From positions 1 to 14,781 of the forward strand of contig NWUY0300075552.1 in assembly GCA_004151065.3 (NCBI GenBank): a stretch of 14,781 bases of DNA. The letters are read 5' to 3'. The translations under genes were made by a program, and so were the position numbers. The notes beneath the pieces are model-generated. The model was not told where the DNA came from. It ran no database searches and worked only from the letters and a program-made list of their open reading frames with translations. The stretch's first letter is position 1, and every line of letters begins with the position of its first letter. Shown here one piece after another: positions 1-8,351 of this stretch. Origin of the DNA: Larix sibirica. Taxonomy: Eukaryota > Streptophyta > Pinopsida > Pinales > Pinaceae.

Positions 1-610
1 AGTTGGACTAGAGAGATCTGGCCTTTAAGTCCGCTTAGGTAGATTGTTTGAAAACATGGAGGTATTACCCACCATGTATCCTCCAAAACCTAGAGTCATG
101 GGAAGACTGGGCTAAGCCACATTCCCCAAGTTTTGTGATGATGACTATTATTTATCGACTGGGGAATCTTGGCCGATATAGTTGACACTTATGGTTACAA
201 GATTTATCTAGAGTTAGTTCAATAGAGTTGATTCTCTAGCATATTCCAATAGAGGAAACGATAGGATGTGGAAGATGGAAGTAAGTTAGGTTTGAAGTAA
301 TTGTGAAGGCTATTGTGAGTTAGTTATAACAACTTGGTTACTTTTATGTGCTATAAATATTTCTTTAATCATGTGTGATGATATCAGTATGTTGTTTCGT
401 TTGTATTGAATTATTGTAAACTAGTTAGTGTGATTGCCAAGATGTTGTGATTACTATTTGTTATCTTTCATACTTGGGTGAGAATATGCAGGAACTATGC
501 ATTAGAGATGATGTTTTTTTTATAATTAGTACATGTGCAGGTATGTATACACTAGCTATGTATACCTACATTGTGCATGTGCACTAGTATATTTATTTAA
601 TGTATTAATT
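1..610. other. Left flank, AT-rich, no gene seen
   Basis: I found no coding region here on either strand. A TATA-like string (ctataaatat) lies at 351-360, with no gene placed after it. Short symmetrical words (attcccca at 121-128, tggggaat at 160-167) and a repeated tatgtatac near 540-560 are visible but too small to assign. The stretch directly precedes the LINE poly(T), so it was contiguous with the sequence from 7919 onward before the insertion. Confidence 0.6.
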
Positions 611-619
611 ACCAAATGA
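611..619. repeat. Candidate LINE target-site duplication, 3' side copy
   Basis: The 9-bp word accaaatga sits directly left of the T9 tract that represents the LINE poly(A) tail. It matches 7910-7918 exactly. The place and size fit target-primed reverse transcription. Confidence 0.6.
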
Positions 620-628
620 TTTTTTTTT
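620..628 (-). other. LINE poly(A) tail (T9 on the plus strand)
   Basis: Nine consecutive T on the plus strand read as A9 at the 3' end of the minus-strand LINE, beside the candidate target-site duplication. Plant L1 elements end in such tails. Confidence 0.65.
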
Positions 629-1107
629 GTGAGTAAGAGATAGAAATATTTGATTACTAACTGGTAAAACTGTATATAAAGTTGCAAAAAAAGCCCTTTC
701 CGGGACAAGAGCCGCTTCTAGTTCCTTCTAGTCTACTTGTCATCTTTACATTATGAATTTTTCTTACAAAACACTGTTGTACAATACATTTTGATAGAAC
801 TGTATACCACAACAAATTTTCCCTTCCCCCTACAGACCCGATTCCCCACAATTAGCCTTTGATCCCCATGCACGGTCTATTTTCCAACACACACTCACTA
901 AATTCTCAAAATATTCTACCCCCACCCATTGACGCCCAACAACATGATTTACATCAAAATTATTCACCATAGTTTTCATAGCCCGTGGCCGTATACTATC
1001 CTGGTTCAGGTCTAAGGCGTTTCTGCTTACAATATTGGGATACATTGTCAATAACATTCCTATCGAAAAAACAAAAATGATAGAGTTCCAGAAATTACGC
1101 ATGGAAT
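629..1107 (-). other. LINE 3' region with a possible small third ORF
   Basis: This stretch lies between the ORF2 stop and the poly(A) tail. On the sense strand an ATG at 1102-1100 follows the ORF2 stop (TAA, 1110-1108) after five bases and opens 90 codons, ending at 830. It has a hydrophobic N-terminal run (IIFVFSIGMLL) that could be a membrane anchor. A second frame, 851 to 657, overlaps its end and opens 64 codons, so one older ORF of about 150 residues split by a frameshift is possible. I recognise no domain. It may equally be ordinary 3' UTR, and the coding call is weak. Confidence 0.35.
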
Positions 1108-2268
1108 TTACCCTGCCACAGACGTAGCATGCGCTCCCTCCTCTTGTGCTTCATGCTCTTCCGCCATAGCATGGTTCCCAGTTGTCTCATGTGCCCCAAC
1201 AGTCTCTTTTGCATTGACCTCATTCCTTGGAGATGCGTTCTGATGGTCCTCTTTAACAGTTTTTGGTTGAACCAAAGCAGTTGGCGGGGTTTCCTCCTGC
1301 TCCACACGATGCCCATATGGGGCCTTAGCCAGACCCATTACCCCCTCCATATTCAAGAGGTTACGCACCATATCTTCCTTCATATTATTGAGGACCTGCA
1401 TCACCAAGTCCCAAAAAATTTCCCTCTCCAGCATGGTTTTGGCTAAAATATTTCCCATTAAATAGTACAGGCTCAATCCCGTCGGTGCCACCTTTTCTTC
1501 CATCCTTTCCTCCATCTCCTCTTCCTCCATTCCAGATATGCATTCGTTCACATATTCCAGAATTCATCTCATGTACCATTTTTCTTCTTCATTCTCCACG
1601 ACTTTCTTTTCTCTCCTGCTTCTCCCACCCCGCCTACTTCTCATCCTCTGACGGAGTGCCATACTCAAATACTTCACCGCCAACACTTCTAGATTTCGTT
1701 TAACCAACAATGCCTCAATTCTCCTTCGCACCTAATTCTTCTCGGCTTCACTCACCATCAGTCTTATTATACTTCCTTCCTCCGAGGTCGCATTCAATGG
1801 ATGTGTTATTCCGCTTGATTCGACATTACTTCCATCAATGCATGTTACTTCATTGCTATCGTCATTACCTTCATCACCATTTCTCCAAACGCTCTCCAGT
1901 TCTACTTCACCTCTGAACCAATTACTCGTCATTTGTAGCTTCATTAACTCTCTTCCTATGGCTTTATTCCTATCTTGTCTGCTCCTCTATCCCCGTACAT
2001 TATTCTCCCTCGCTTCATAACTTCCCAACCTTCACATCCCCTACATTAACTATCTCCTTCCATTAGCTAGAACCTCGGCGTCTGACACCTCCTTGCTATC
2101 CTGCTCACCACATGGCCAGTATACCCTCTCCACGCATCCTCCCAAGTGGGCCACTTGGTCTTCATTCACACCCACATCCAAGATTCCTACATCTATGGAT
2201 GCTAGTTCCCTGCAGCAAGATTTAAGCTCGCCTTCCTCCAAATCATTCCATTCTACTTCCTTCCATGA
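1108..2268 (-). pseudogene. Long C-terminal extension of ORF2 after RNase H
   Basis: After the TAA at 2271-2269 the RNase H frame carries on for about 385 codons to the TAA at 1110-1108. Interruptions are a cluster of stops at 2052-2032, a few more around 2030-1975, and single stops at 1734-1732 and near 1567. Three long open runs (2241-2050, 1944-1732, 1551-1108) all share this frame. The content is charged. A basic stretch (LRQRMRSRRGGRSRREKK) and an acidic one (MEEEEMEERMEEK) come before a more ordinary helical-looking part (IFWDLVMQVLNNMKEDMV), and a low-complexity tail rich in Glu, His, Ala and Thr ends it. Between about 2045 and 1955 another frame is more open (CEGWEVMKRGRIMYGDRG), suggesting paired indels. 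I recognise no domain. Confidence 0.6.
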
Positions 2269-2274
2269 TTATCT

Positions 2275-2672
2275 ATCGTTTACCCCATGGTTAACTATCC
2301 TGTCAGCCACTTTGTTTGCTTTCCTTTTTGTGTGATTGAAGATTAATGTGGGGGCCCTGGATAAAATGACTGCAATATTTTCCAGTTGTGCTTCTAACCT
2401 CCAATTTTTCCCTATCTTTAACGATTTTGATCCTGATTGTAACTTTTCCTCCATTTGAATAATAATATGAGAATCCCCTTCTATAACGGTCAGCAACCAC
2501 CCCATCTTTAATATGTACTTTATGCCATTTATAAGGCCCTCTAGTTCCGCCTCATTATTTGTGGTCTCTCCTATGTTTCCCCACACTAGGCCTATTATGT
2601 CTCCTGCACGATTTATTATTATCTCTCCATACCCTGATGATATGGATTCCCTTTTGAATCTCCATCAAAGTC
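2275..2672 (-). pseudogene. ORF2 RNase H domain with all four acidic residues spelled
   Basis: RNase H removes the RNA strand during cDNA synthesis and is found at the ORF2 C terminus of many plant L1 elements. Visible motifs are FDGDSKGNP (first Asp, about 2668-2645), TNNEAELEGL (Glu codon 2547-2545), VIEGDSHII (second Asp, about 2485) and KANKVADRIVNHG (last Asp, about 2300). A one-base shift near 2640, between GNP and YGEI, separates the first Asp from the rest. From there to a TAA at 2271-2269 the frame is clean. Confidence 0.85.
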
Positions 2673-2809
2673 CCCCACTATGACCACTTCAGGGATTCTT
2701 TCACATATATCTTCACTCTTGTCCATACTTCTTATATTGTCCCCCACTATGACAACTTCAGGGATTATTTCACATACACATTCACTCTTGTCCATACTTC
2801 TTCCATTTT
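2672..2809 (-). repeat. 69-bp tandem duplication inside ORF2, two copies
   Basis: Copies lie at 2672-2740 and 2741-2809, each starting on the plus strand with cccccactatga and carrying the shared blocks cttcagggatt and ttcactcttgtccatactt. The period is 69, exactly 23 codons, so the frame is kept. Translated on the minus strand, both copies read EVWTRV in one frame and PEVVIVGD in another, just before the RNase H start. The copies differ at a few positions, so the duplication is not fresh. Confidence 0.85.
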
Positions 2810-4312
2810 TCATCTCTTTCCTTTGAAAATTATTCTATTTCTTTCCTTCCAGATCTCCCACATTAGGAATCCTAGAAAGAGGTCCCAAATCCAATTTAAA
2901 ATCGGATTCTTGAACGACTTTTCCTGCCATTCTATTATTGTATTGACAGTGTCTCCTATGCATTTTCTTGATCTTCTAAAGATTCTTTCACCATTCCCCC
3001 ATAGCTCTACCGATAATTCACAACTATCTAGAAGGTGGTCTATCGACCCCCCCTCCTTATTGCATACACAACACCATGCCAGCCCCACAAACCCCCTTTT
3101 TATTAGATTCCCCCATGTCAAAAGTATTCTCCATAAAACCAACCATATGAATAATGTAACTTCTGGTCACATTTTCACTTTCCATAATTTCCCCCATTTT
3201 GAATCTCGTGGTAGTTGGTTAAACCTTGCACGCAGAATAGTAGCTTCTTTCATACTGAATGTTTCTGATGGTGAATATCCCCACCTTAGCTTGTCCCTTC
3301 CCTCTTGTTCTTTAATTTTCCTTCCTTGGATGATATCCCAAAGTTCATGGACGTTTGCTTTGGATCCTCATCGTTGCCACCATCTGATTGCTTTCCATCT
3401 TCGAAAATACCCATTTAGGTTCTCCATCTCCCACATATCCTTGACTTTGACTACATTGGATCTTTCCACAATCTCCCAAAGTTCTGGGAGGTTAGTCGAC
3501 TCAGCTAACTTTTGGAATTGCTTCCAAGAGTTCGTAAAGAAATTTGTGTCTTGTCCATCACATATTTCCCAGAAGCTATGTTATTTAATTATCTCTCGGT
3601 TTCTTTGCGCTACTCTCCATATTTGGGATCTCTACTCGTCTTCAGCATATCTTATTAGCTTCCCTCTTTCCCATTTATTGGTGTAATTCACGTGCCACAT
3701 CCTTTCCCAGGGTTCTATGGTGTAGGTCACCCACCACCACCATATTTTGGCACTTAGAACTTCGTCGCTTGTTTCTAAATCTCTCAACCCCAAGCTACCC
3801 ATATTATTCGGGGTGCAGATTGTTTGCCAACCAACCAGAGCCCATTTTTGTCTCTCTTCTGATCCTCCCCATAGGAATGATCTTTGGATAATCCTTGTTT
3901 TTTTCAAGACCACTTTTGGCAATGTCGAAATAGAGAATAGATACATAGGTAGAGCTTGTAAGAATTCCTTTACCATTATTAATCTCCCTAAAAAGTTCAG
4001 AGATCTCAACACCCAGTGGGACAACTTAAACTTCATTTTATCCAACAATTCTTTCCATGATATACTTTTTATCACCGACTCTTCTATCGGTGCCCCTAGA
4101 CATTTTGCGGGAAACATTCCTCTTTGGAATTCTAAAATTCTAAGAATATTTCTCTGGGTTATCACTTGGGTGTTAAGAAAGAATACCTGTGATTTCTCTT
4201 TGTTGATCTTTGATTCGCTCGCCTTCAGAAAATCTGCCAGAACCTACTTTATGGTTTTAGCCTCTTGAACCGAGGATGTTCCCATGAGCATTGTATCGTC
4301 CACAAATTGCTG
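2810..4312 (-). pseudogene. ORF2 segment in one frame: RT motif C to zf-RVT
   Basis: About 1,500 bases keep one reading frame, interrupted only by stops: 4246-4244, 3634-3632, a TAA near 3563, the TGA at 3370-3368, a TGA near 3170, and the end at 2812-2810. It covers the RT palm end, thumb motifs such as FPAKCLGAP, LNFLGRLIMVK, KWALVGWQTICTP and LGLRDLE, then a connection region and the zinc-binding zf-RVT: WCCVC followed by DHLLDSC (Cys-x2-Cys ... His-x4-Cys, 3073-3020). zf-RVT lies between RT and RNase H in plant L1 ORF2. The TGA at 3370-3368 follows WWQR, where a CGA Arg codon is a likely ancestor. Confidence 0.85.
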
Positions 4313-5060
4313 GTGTAACTAACCTTTTCTCCTCCCCATGTAGTCGAACGCCTTTGATCGAGTGGTCACTCACTCTTGAGTTAATGGTCCTTCCTAAACC
4401 TTCTGCCATTAACACAAATAGGGAAATGGATAATGGATTTCCTTACCGGATACCTATGGTGGATTTGAAGGTTATCGAGGGTGTTCCATTGACCAAAATG
4501 GAGAAGAAGTTTGTGGATGAAATATTTACTATCCACTTTACCCATCTTTCATGAATACCAAATTCCAACAACATTCTTTCCATGTACTACCAACTTAATT
4601 TATCGTAAGCCTTTGACAGATCCAATTTTATTAGCATACAGGGTTTCTTCTTCACCTTCAGAGAATGGATGACCTTGTGCGCGAGGATAATTCCATGCAA
4701 GATTTGTCTTCCTTCTACAAAGCATGCATGTTTTGGGGATATGGTTAAAGGAATCAGGGGTTTTAACAGGTTCACTATTACTTTCGTTATTATCTTAAAG
4801 ATAGCACTACACAAAGCAATTGGTATGAATTTTTTTGGATTATCCGCTCCACTTTATTTGGGTATGAAGGATAGGAAGGTTGAATTAAAGGCTTTCAATA
4901 TCCCACCTATTCTAATTGAGTCTTCCACTATATCCAACACTTCATGCTTCAACATCTCCTAGCATGATTGAAATAAGTTTGTTGTAAAACCATTTTGTCC
5001 CGGTGCTTTACCTCCTTCCATGGCATTCACTGCTTCCTCCACTTCTTGCATCTCTATGGA
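4090..5060 (-). pseudogene. ORF2 reverse transcriptase domain, broken by stops and one frameshift
   Basis: This is the RNA-dependent DNA polymerase of the LINE. In order I read GGKAPGQNGF (about 5015-4985), KKFIPIALC, SPKHACFVEGRQIL, motif A KLDLSKAYDKLSW with the first catalytic Asp (just before 4590), motif B GIR-stop-GNPLS (TAA 4445-4443 where the family has Gln), MAEGLGR, and motif C FVDDTMLM at 4306-4290 with both catalytic Asp codons intact. From 5425 to about 4320 one frame holds apart from stops. Just before FVDD a shift occurs and the following frame carries the rest. FVDD replaces the commoner FADD of plant L1 elements. Confidence 0.9.
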
Positions 5061-5689
5061 CCTCATTAGGAGTTCATTATGTTCCCACATTACAAAATTT
5101 GGGATGTTTTGAGTCACTTTATCTATACACATACTTCTATCTGGGACTTGTTTTTCCAAGAGATCCTAGAAGGAGGTTTTCAATTCCTTTTCTATTTCTC
5201 CTTGCATTTCCACCAAATTCCCTTCCTTAGTTTTAAGGTGAATGATTCTGTTGGTTTTCCTGTATTGAATAGCATCCTTGTGGAAGAACTGTGTATTTCG
5301 GTCCCCTTCTTTAAGCCAATTGTTTCTACATTTTTTCTTCCACGACACTTCCTCTTGGGCCTCTCTGTTATCTAGTTTCTCTATGAGTTCCCGTTCTATA
5401 TGTTTCCTTTCATCAATAAATATTTGTTCCCTTGAATTTCCTTTTGAAACTATTCAAGCTTGGCCTCCATTACTCTTTTTTCCTTGAATATGTTCCCGAA
5501 GGTCTCCTTGTTCCATATATTCACTTTCTCTTTTATATATTTCAATTTTTGTTGGAACTTGTACATCAGGGATCCACTCGGCAGAACATAGTTACTCCAC
5601 CATTTACTAACTTACTCCGAGAAGTTTGGATGTAGAAGCCATAAATTCTCAAAACTGAATGGTATTCTAAGATGTTCACCTACTCTTCC

Positions 5690-6392
5690 CCAATATAGAC
5701 TGATAGGCCAATGATCTGACCCTGTTGTTGGGAGAACCATGGCCGATATTTCCCCACCCCCATCACAATCAACTCAGATACCAAGAATCTGTCCAGTCTC
5801 GTTGCAATTTGTCTATACCATGTTCGTTTATTGTTCCATGTGTACATATTGTTAGAGGTTCGGACATCAACTAGTTGAAGGTTTTCTATTACTTCACCAA
5901 GCCTGATATTCACCGAGTTTATTGTCCTTATCCCTCCCTTTTTCTCCTCTAAATTTATAATTAAGTTGAAATCTCCCCCTATAATCCACTATCTCTACCA
6001 AACCCATATTCCTAAGGTTTCTAAAGAACTTAGTAAACCTTCTTTCAGAGTAGAATAGTAGGGACTGTATACATTTGAAATAATCCCTCTTACATTAGTT
6101 CCAAGCACATGAAATTCAGTTGAAATAATGTGCTTAGATGCTAGAAAATTTAACATACTTACTTCTCGTGGGTTCCAAAAAATTACCAAACCTCCTGCTA
6201 TTCTCGCACGTCGATGGATATCATTTCACTTCCTCTCCATATATTCTTTCCCATTTCTCTCAATTCAATTTCTGAACATTTGGATTCCTGCACTAAGACA
6301 ACCATTGGTTTCTCTCTATCAATATTCCTTTGGAGTATTTTTCTCTTTTTTACACTATTAAGTCCTCTGATATTCCACGACATGATTTTCAT
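5690..6392 (-). pseudogene. ORF2 endonuclease/exonuclease/phosphatase (EEP) domain, frameshifted
   Basis: The apurinic-type endonuclease nicks the insertion site. Visible motifs are MSWNIRGL at the start, VQESKC carrying the metal-binding Glu (LQETK in the family), WIIGGDFN with the Asp and Asn of the active site (about 5980-5955), RLDRFLV (near 5800) and GSDHWPI with the catalytic Asp and His (about 5722-5702). The key residues are therefore all still spelled, but in three frames. A frameshift near 6207 separates the N-terminal part from IAGGLVIFWNP. A second falls in a G-rich run at 5752-5761. Two TAG codons at 5997-5995 and 5991-5989 also interrupt it. Confidence 0.85.
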
Positions 6393-7909
6393 TTATAAGG
6401 AAATGGTGATGGCTTGGAAGGTGTCCTTGATGGTCGGGTACGAACCCAATGCCACCAATTTCTCTCCCACGTCTTTGATTCTTTGTTGGTTGGTTCTCCT
6501 TCCTTTCTTATCCCCTATGTTTTTCCTCTCAATTTCTTTTTTATTCTCTGAAGTCACTCCTAATTTTTTCGTTGATGGAGTTTCAATATTACTTCTCTCA
6601 GAAGGCGTACTTGTTGAGACGTTATATACCATGTTTCTAGGTTAGTGAAATCATTTTTTATTCCTTCCAAATTCATCTCCCCTATCTCTAGGTCTTCTGC
6701 TCCTTTTGGTTTCATATTTGTATCTCCTTTCTCTTGGTATAATACGTTTACATCTATTCCTTCCATTGTCTTCTCTTCTTTCTTCTCCCCCTCTTCACTT
6801 CTCTTTCCTTCTTCATTCTTGGAGGTGTCCCGTTCTTGAGTTAGTGCGTCAAATCTATTGGTAACCTGAGGCTTTTTATGTATCTTCGGCCCTGTTCCTC
6901 TCCTCGCTTGACATTTTCTGTTGTTAACCTTAGTGTATCCCTATGCATCCTTCTCTTCCCTTTTCTTGGCTTGTGTCGAAGGAGAGTTCAGAGGGAAATA
7001 TCTGAATAGGTGTCAGGGCACCTTCTACACCTGAAAGGAATGTTTTCGTAGTCTAATAGTTGTATCCACTCCTTTTCCTCCCATGATAATTGTATTGCTT
7101 GTGGGAGATCCCTTAACAGATCCATATATACACAGATTCTTGTGTACGACATGTATTTCACCATTTTGGTTTGCTTCGAATTTTTCACAAAGGATCTCAT
7201 CGTATTGCCTAGGTCTTCCAAAATATCCCCCCTCCCGTATTCTGCTAGTAATGAATATAAACGAATCCATAGTGAAACCACCATTAATTCCTCCATGTCT
7301 TTATTAAAGCATTATTTCCATGGTAGTAAGAATAAACCTGCTGAGTTGAAGAAGTATGGACCTCTGTCCATTATTCTATTCCTATCTTCCACATTGAGAA
7401 AAATAATTGTGAAAAAACCCTTTGCTCCTAGTTGCAAGTCATAATGGGCTTTCTTTTTCCATGTCCCATTATCCACCATGTTAGTGCCTTCTCCACTAGC
7501 CAGATGTTAATAAATTTGCTTATTAGAGCGTGGTATTTCATATGTTGGATGTGTGCTCTTAATCCTTCAATTCTTATTTGAACTGATGGTAGTGTAGACG
7601 TATTAGGCACACACTGGTCCGGATTCTTGGTTTCATTTTTAGAAGTCTGTTGATCTTATCTCATGCTCGTCCCTTCTCCTCCCGTCCTTTGGGAGGTGTC
7701 CATATCGTCTTCTCCATCCACGCCCTTAACTTTAGAATCATGGTAGGGTTCACAACCCCCCATCGGCTCTCCCATTTTTCCTTAGTCCTGTCGTCGTTGG
7801 TAAACCCTGCTCCTGAATCTTCCTTGTTGTTGTCATGTTTCCAGAACCCTAACTCGCCATCAAAGCCTTCCTCCTCACTTCAGCTCCATCCAACTCAAAT
7901 CTTATTGTC
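6393..7909 (-). pseudogene. LINE ORF1 pseudogene (DUF4283-like, zinc knuckle, basic tail)
   Basis: ORF1 of plant L1 elements is an RNA-binding protein. The N-terminal part (7908 to about 7755) reads SEEEGFDGELGFWKHDNN with two TGA stops upstream where Arg codons are plausible. A DUF4283-like domain follows: KYHALISKFINIW in one frame, then DLQLGAKGFFTIIFLNVEDR, WIRLYSL, LGNTMRSFVKNS and YTRICVYMDL in the next. IPFRCRRC opens a CCHC knuckle whose second half (HLFRYFP) is out of frame and lacks its last Cys. The tail has TNRFDAL and a Lys/Arg-rich block (DKKGRRTNQQR) and ends at TAA 6395-6393. Frameshifts lie near 7755, 7465, 7018 and 6640, with a TAA at 7314-7312 and a TAG near 6935. The length (about 500 codons) suits the family. 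Confidence 0.85.
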
Positions 7910-7918
7910 ACCAAATGA
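7910..7918. repeat. Candidate LINE target-site duplication, 5' side copy
   Basis: This is an exact copy of accaaatga from 611-619, at the point where LINE-like coding sequence gives way to AT-rich flank. It implies the element's first retained base on the minus strand is near 7909. Confidence 0.6.
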
Positions 7919-7946
7919 ATGATTAATGATTGTAAGAATTATATTC

Positions 7947-8001
7947 AATACATATATAAATATACATGTGTACATATTTAATACATATATAAATATACAT
8001 G
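7947..8001. repeat. AT-rich tandem repeat, 33-bp period
   Basis: A 22-bp block beginning aatacatatataaatatac occurs at 7947-7968 and again at 7980-8001, separated by 11 bases. It is two-thirds of a second unit of a 33-bp tandem repeat, close to the right side of the LINE insertion. No function is apparent. Confidence 0.8.
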
Positions 8002-8280
8002 CAATGTAAACACATTGGTAAAGCCAATCTGGTTTCCCATAGCCTCGCTACATGTATCTAGTTTCTAAGTCCTCACAATGTCACCTAGTATATATGGCTT
8101 AATATAAACCAAGCTATCTCCAAGGTGAAGCGGTGCTAGTAAAGAATTACCATTCTACAGACAACAATAAAGCTTCACAATATTTTTATGTTGAGTTGTT
8201 CCCAAGATGTCAACCTGTGCCTTCATCAATTTATCATCAATTTATGGATATGCTTTTGAAATGATATCACTAGCTTTAGT
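8000..8280 (-). pseudogene. LRR receptor-like kinase fragment (kinase N-lobe to hinge)
   Basis: On the minus strand I read KASDIISKAYP-stop-IDDKLMKAQVDILG, then HKNIVKLYCCL (to 8158), a stop, then GDSLVYIKPYILGD (8121-8080). This follows the plant LRR-RLK kinase pattern of the CEPR1/XIP1 and HAESA-like type, where an LK(A/T)EVETLG helix is followed by IRHKNIVKLYCC and by LLVYEYMPNGNLWD. The conserved helix-C Glu is Gln here (KAQV). Stops fall after YP and after CCL, and an insertion-like segment separates CCL from GDS. A weaker TRY-like echo follows near 8050. No glycine loop, HRD or DFG is seen. It is a relic, not a gene. The clade assignment is by eye. Confidence 0.55.
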
Positions 8281-8351
8281 AAGATGAAATACTCATTAGT
8301 GTAGTATGGACATTTGTTTCACTTACCTTACTATCCATTTACAATACACTC

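Larger units (their letters stand above)
1108..6392 (-). pseudogene. LINE ORF2 polyprotein pseudogene (EEP - RT - zf-RVT - RNase H - extension)
   Basis: ORF2 would nick target DNA, copy the LINE RNA from the nick and degrade the RNA strand. It starts at ATG 6392-6390, directly after the ORF1 stop (TAA 6395-6393), with MKIMSWNIRGL, the usual EEP start. Domains follow in order: endonuclease (about 6392-5690), linker, RT (about 5060-4090), thumb/connection, zf-RVT (3073-3020), RNase H (2670-2280) and a long extension to the TAA at 1110-1108. The frame changes near 6207, 5757, 5430, 4315, 2700 and 2640. In-frame stops include those at 5168-5166, 4961-4959, 4856-4854, 4589-4587, 4445-4443, 4246-4244, 3634-3632 and 3370-3368. 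The implied ancestral length is about 1,700 residues, longer than the usual 1,200-1,400 for L1 ORF2. It cannot yield a working protein. Confidence 0.9.
620..7909 (-). mobile_element. Decayed L1-type LINE (non-LTR retrotransposon), nearly full length
   Basis: This minus-strand element carries the expected plant L1 order: ORF1 with a DUF4283-like domain and a CCHC remnant, then ORF2 with EEP endonuclease, reverse transcriptase, zf-RVT and RNase H, then a 3' region and an A-tail. The tail is nine T on the plus strand at 620-628. The word accaaatga occurs at 611-619, directly beside the tail, and again at 7910-7918. This fits a 9-bp target-site duplication and sets the 5' end at about 7909, possibly 5'-truncated at or before the ORF1 N terminus. 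No LTRs are seen. Both ORFs are broken many times, so the copy cannot move by itself. The family call is strong. The exact 5' end rests on the duplication alone. Confidence 0.9.

Noticed and set aside
121-167. 8-bp inverted words attcccca and tggggaat
   Set aside because: Arms are short and the loop is 31 bases with no T-run or neighbouring gene, so it could be chance.
1129-1446. Plus-strand opening of 105 codons
   Set aside because: It is antisense to the ORF2 C-terminal extension and shows no recognisable domain.
2823-3686. Plus-strand opening of 287 codons
   Set aside because: It lies opposite the LINE ORF2 connection and zf-RVT region. Its Ser/His/Leu/Pro-rich translation is what the reverse of a Lys/Glu/Trp-rich coding strand gives, and it has no motif of its own.
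3747-4268. Plus-strand opening of 173 codons
   Set aside because: It is antisense to the RT thumb region, whose minus-strand motifs are clear. Not a separate gene.
7650-7922. Plus-strand opening of 90 codons at the right end of the LINE
   Set aside because: It is antisense to the ORF1 N-terminal region (SEEEGFDGELGFWKHDNN in the minus frame).
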